Source: Dichotomopilus funicola (lineage: Eukaryota; Ascomycota; Sordariomycetes; Sordariales; Chaetomiaceae). From it: DNA of 64,000 nucleotides. The stretch lies in the NCBI RefSeq assembly GCF_033296635.1, contig NW_026944033.1, forward strand, positions 62,001 to 126,000, given 5' to 3'. Position numbers and translations under genes: made by a program. The notes beneath the pieces were generated by a model. It searched no databases and was not told where the DNA came from. It saw only the letters and a list, made by a program, of their open reading frames with translations. Positions 60,469 to 64,000 of the stretch are shown in pieces (positions within the stretch are counted from its first letter, which is position 1; every line of letters begins with the position of its first letter).

Positions 60469-61496
60469 TTAGTGAGGCCCATAGATGGGGGGATAGTACC
60501 CAGGCGGCGGCGGCCCTGGTGGCCCAGGGGGCGGTCCACGATAAGATTGCCTCCTCTCGCGTGGTGCTGGTGTCCTCCTTTCACGCTGAGGCTCAAGTGT
60601 GGGGGTTGTTCCTCTTCGGGGGGGCATCGATAAGTCTCTGTCGAGGGCACCCATGCTCGGCCCGCTGGCTACTGTGGTCGGAGCTCCGACACGACGAGCA
60701 GGGGGTTTGCGAGGTCCGTTGAGCGCGCTGAGGGGAGGGTCCTTGACGGATTGCTCGTTGTCGTCGGGCAGGGTCAGTTCGACCAGACTGTAGAAGTACT
60801 CGAGGACCTCTGGATAGCGTTGTACCGATGCTCGCCAGTCTTCATCAATGCCACGCTTCAGCTGTGTCTGGGCATTTGCAAGCTCAGTAGGATGCGGCGG
60901 CGCGTGGTAATAGTGGTAAGCGTGGGCGGTGATACGTTCCAGGTGCTGGGTGTGGGCCTCTTTGCGTCGGTCTGTGAGGAGCCGGAAGTACTCGAGGATG
61001 TAGTCTTGCGCGTGCGCTCGTACCCATGATCTACAAAGCGGTCAGTTTACCTGCTCGTGTCCGATCATCTCAAGATGGCAGGAAGAAGGGGACAAGCATC
61101 GCTCACCGGATATCATTGTATATAGAGTTCATCATACGCATCTCGGCCTGTTTGACGGCAAGTTCCAGACCTTTCGCTTCGCACTCGCAGGCCATGGAGG
61201 CCGGAGCATGGCAGATGGCGCAGTCCGGGTCCATCCTGACAAGCCCTTTCCGTACTTTGTAGTCGCTATGATACATCGTTTAGCCTTTGCGTTTCAACGG
61301 ACGGCCGCCGCATGAGAGAGGTCTTGGAAAGTGCGGTAATGGGGATTTCGGAGCGAAGAAGGGGAAAGAAAAGAATAGCAGCAGGGAGTAAGACTGCAAG
61401 TGGGCAATGATGGAGAAGAGCACAAGAATCACGAAATAGCACCAAGTCTTCGACCTAGTGAAACGGGGAAAAGGCTAACATGCGTAGAGTAGCCAT
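60469..61496 (-). CDS. Unknown fungal protein with C-x2-C-x7-C-x-C motif, 3 exons
   Basis: I believe this belongs to a family conserved in filamentous ascomycetes without assigned function. Exons: 61496-61480 (only 17 nt), 61265-61107, 61030-60469. Introns are 214 and 76 nt; phases close to 245 residues. The second exon carries DPDCAICHAPASMACECEAK, a possible single-metal knuckle. Next is a helical region across the intron (LELAVKQAEMRMMNSIYNDI, RSWVRAHAQDYILEYFRLLT), then HAYHYYHAPPHPTELANAQ and QLKRGIDEDWRASVQRYPEV. The C-terminal 60 or so residues are Arg/Pro-rich, ending in a Pro/Gly/Tyr stretch (GPPPPGYYPPIYGPH). The tiny first exon uses a GTTAGC donor and is the weakest part of the model. 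No signal peptide or membrane helix is visible. Confidence 0.7.
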
Positions 61497-61970
61497 GGCT
61501 CTTGGGTCATGACCTGTGGCCTCTCGGGACCAGCCCAGAATTAAGAGGGGAGGGTGAACGAGAACGGTGGCGAGCGGTACCGGGCGGCAGTGGGCGGGAG
61601 CGCTAGGTGTATGGTAGAGGAGGGACGGGAAAGAAGGGGAAGCGCAAGATGATGTGTGAGAGGAAGGAGAGCGGACGGATGATAGGGAACAGCGCACTCG
61701 ACGTGACTGGGTAGCAACGGAAAGATAGGAGGAGAGAGGCGGGCGTGGATGGGCTGATGAAGTGCAGTACTGACCTGGGCAAGGTTGAGAAGCACGCAAG
61801 AAGGGACGGAGGTCGAGCGGTAGGGCGTCGACACAGGTAAAAGGGAGGGGACAAGGCCGAGGTGCCGCAGTTCGTGCGTCGAGTGTGTGTCTGTCTGTAT
61901 GCGTGTGCGGGCGCGTGTGCGTATGAGCTTGTGTGCTGGACGGCGTGAGCGAAGAAAGGCGGACACAGCG

Positions 61971-62014
<44 letters not shown>

Positions 62015-63807
62015 GCGGAAAGCCAGACACCACGTTTCTTGGGACGGCGGCGAGAGAGAGGAGAGACAAGAAGAACGAGCTGCAGGGAGCGGTTGTCGAG
62101 TCCGGGAGCGATCTGGGGGCGAGCAGCGTCTCTGTTTGGCGGAGGGACAGAGGGGGTTGCAGCAGAACAAGCCCGGGTGAAGCCAACCGGGGGCAGTGAG
62201 TGGCAGGTTGGTCGTGAGAGGAGGTGTCGATGAAGTTGGGGCGGAAGACCAGCGAGAGGGCCAGCAAGAGGACCAGCGGGAGAACCGGGGGAAGGGCACT
62301 CGCACAAACCAAGGCGGGCTTAACCACGTTTAGACTGGGGACAGTGTCGTGGCTCGAATGCGGGCCTTTGGCAGCATTGGTCTGCAGCGTGCAGCGGCCC
62401 AATGCCGGTTCAGCCAGTCCGACGACGCGCTGGTCTCAATGAGGGGCCCAATTAACCCTCACCCACGTCTCGAGTTGTTGATGCTCGCGCCACCCGCGTC
62501 GTCTGGGGGGGGGTTACAGAAAACGCAGAAAGTGCAAGAGAGTGCAGAACAAAAGGGCGATGATTCGTCCTAGCTGCTGTTCAAGGTTGTTGCGAGAACG
62601 CGTCGCAGAGATTGCCGCGGGGGAGGGGTGATGGTTGATGGTTGACGGGGCAGGGGGGACGACTGCAGAAAACTGAGGAAGCGAGAAGCACGAGGTCTAG
62701 CAAGCACCACTCGGTGCGGGTCCCCGGCCGGAAGAGGAGGTCGGGCTGTGGAGACGGATCGAGGCGAGCGAGGAGGTCGCGGGGACAAAAGCTTGTGGAA
62801 TTGAGAGCCCGGTTGAGAGACGGAGACGGAGGGGGTTCCAGGAAGACGGGAGAATGAAAGGGAGGAAATGTTAGAGTGTGAGAAGGCTGCCCGGTTTGGG
62901 AGCACAATATCGGTATTTTATTGTTAACGCTAGCTTTTGTGCGTAACCTGGCAAAAAACCCCAGATAGAGAAAAAGGAACCAGCGGTCTGGAGAATATAA
63001 ATATATGGGCATTATTAACCCTCGGAAGTCCGGTGTCCAAACATCATCATCGGCGTTTGGCGTCTGTCTCTGTTGTCAACTTGTCTACCATGCCCTCCTG
63101 ACCATGTCGGCGCAGACGGGGTGGTTGGGCGTCCCGGGGCGGCTCACCACTCTCCGGCTGCTGACCGCATGTTTGGCCGCGGAGGAGGCCAGTTAAGCCA
63201 ACACCGAGCGGCAAACGGGGAGCCACGAATTGCGGGCCAGCCGGCGTGACGCGGGAGAACACCTGCATGAACAGCGCAACCTGAATCCTTGCCTGCTCCC
63301 TTGCTTGAGGAGCAAGAGGCGGGGAAAGAGATGGGGGTTTGATGAACTTTGCGGGGAGATCTCGGGCAATGGAGAACCAGATAAGGGGAGGATGATGTCT
63401 TCGTCTTGCCAGGGAGTCGTTTGGGGGATTTTGAGGTCTAGAAGAAAAGGTAGAATTGGGAATTGGGCTGGAAACTGCCACAAAAACGAAATGGGATGGT
63501 CTGCGGCGCTGCTTCCCGATTTTGTTCCGGCGGCTCGGCCCCGGGACGGATGGCTTAGCTAATTATTCAATATCTCTTATCTTATCGCACCGACGACCCC
63601 TGCTAAAATTTCCTTGGGATCACCACCCTTGGATCAACGTTTCCGAGTGAGGCCTAACCACCAACAGCGCAACCATCGCCGAGCATGGCCGGCCGGTGCC
63701 CGCGAAGCCCTCGGGTGTTTCTTCCATTCCTTTACCCGTCGCTTTTCCCTCTCAATGGGATCTCCCGCCCGGCCCTGGCGGCCGGTGTCAAGGGCACGCG
63801 ACGCAAC
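61497..63807. other. Intergenic, probable long 5' leader/promoters
   Basis: Lies between two divergent starts. Contains a CAG/CTG trinucleotide repeat at 61971-62013 and long G/A-rich stretches on the + strand. Long minus-strand frames here are driven by the CTG repeat and pyrimidine bias, and I do not call them genes. Confidence 0.5.
61971..62013. repeat. CAG/CTG trinucleotide repeat
   Basis: AGC units with one GAA interruption, then ten uninterrupted GCA units at 61984-62013. About 475-520 bp upstream of the minus-strand gene's start, so probably in its leader or promoter. Confidence 0.95.
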
Positions 63808-64000
63808 ATGAACACCAGCACAACGAGCCCCGAGCCATCGGCACCTTCGGACGACTTGCGGTCCCGATTAAACCCCGACCCCGACGATTACTCCATGACC
63901 AATTTCTCCGACAAGGCGAAGTTGAGCTTGTACCCTGGCCCGGGCGGCCACGGATGCATCTCGTTTCTACGCGAGGCCTTCGTGCCGGATGGACCTCCCA
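63808..64000 (+). CDS. N terminus of an unidentified protein (partial at right edge)
   Basis: An ATG at 63808 opens a frame that runs to the end of the window (64 codons). The first 30 residues are Ser/Thr/Pro/Asp-rich. After that the sequence becomes more ordered and specific (DYSMTNFSDKAKLSLYPGPG, then CISFLREAFV). No signal peptide. I do not recognise the family from this fragment. The ATG follows a stop-containing leader and is the first in this frame. Confidence 0.55.
   Translation, partial: MNTSTTSPEPSAPSDDLRSRLNPDPDDYSMTNFSDKAKLSLYPGPGGHGCISFLREAFVPDGPP

Noticed and set aside
61455..62402. Minus-strand frames of 234-315 codons with poly-Leu/Cys/Ala
   Set aside because: They are produced by the CTG repeat and pyrimidine-rich sequence. 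All reading frames are open, with no domain.

Overview
This window is nuclear DNA of a filamentous ascomycete (Pezizomycotina). The evidence is the set of short GT-AG introns (about 53-214 nt, several with CTAAC-type branch sites), fungal-only families (Zn2Cys6 and C2H2 regulators with fungal_trans-type regions, a DHA2 drug transporter, a fungal rhodopsin-like membrane protein) and conserved eukaryotic housekeeping genes (MDJ1, SAP30, PEX12, RPB5, BFR1, a KE4-type ZIP transporter). I rebuilt exons by hand from splice signals, reading phase and family conservation. All multi-exon models close in phase, except one GH17 gene that lacks a usable acceptor. I do not assign a genus.

Layout. Positions 1-10.9 kb: a partial gene at the left edge, a Ctr copper transporter (-), a large Zn2Cys6 regulator (-) and, divergent from it across 2.4 kb, a DHA2-type MFS exporter (+). 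Positions 12.6-25.2 kb: the mitochondrial Hsp40 MDJ1 (-), a SAP30-type Sin3-binding protein (-), about 6 kb without a recognisable gene, then a C2H2/fungal_trans regulator (+). Positions 26.4-36.3 kb: an F-box protein (+), a hotdog thioesterase (-) divergent from peroxin PEX12 (+), a calcineurin-like phosphoesterase (-) and an arrestin-like protein (-). Positions 39.6-47.2 kb: a KE4-type ZIP transporter (-) whose 3' end is tandemly duplicated, a GH17 glucanase (-) with a damaged intron acceptor, a tRNA-like remnant, an FMN-binding oxidase-like gene (+) and an orphan gene (+). Positions 50.1-64 kb: a rhodopsin-like seven-helix protein (+), RPB5 (-) divergent from BFR1 (+), a fungal protein of unknown function with a cysteine motif (-), and the start of another gene at the right edge.

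The genes do not form one pathway. The only pairings that suggest joint function are the divergent regulator/exporter pair and, weakly, the thioesterase/PEX12 pair. I found no secondary-metabolite backbone enzyme, transposon or CRISPR array. The most unusual global signal is a repeating compositional pattern in genes between about 26.7 and 45.9 kb. Exons start with C-ending codons and switch sharply to G/T-ending codons, and the pattern restarts after introns.
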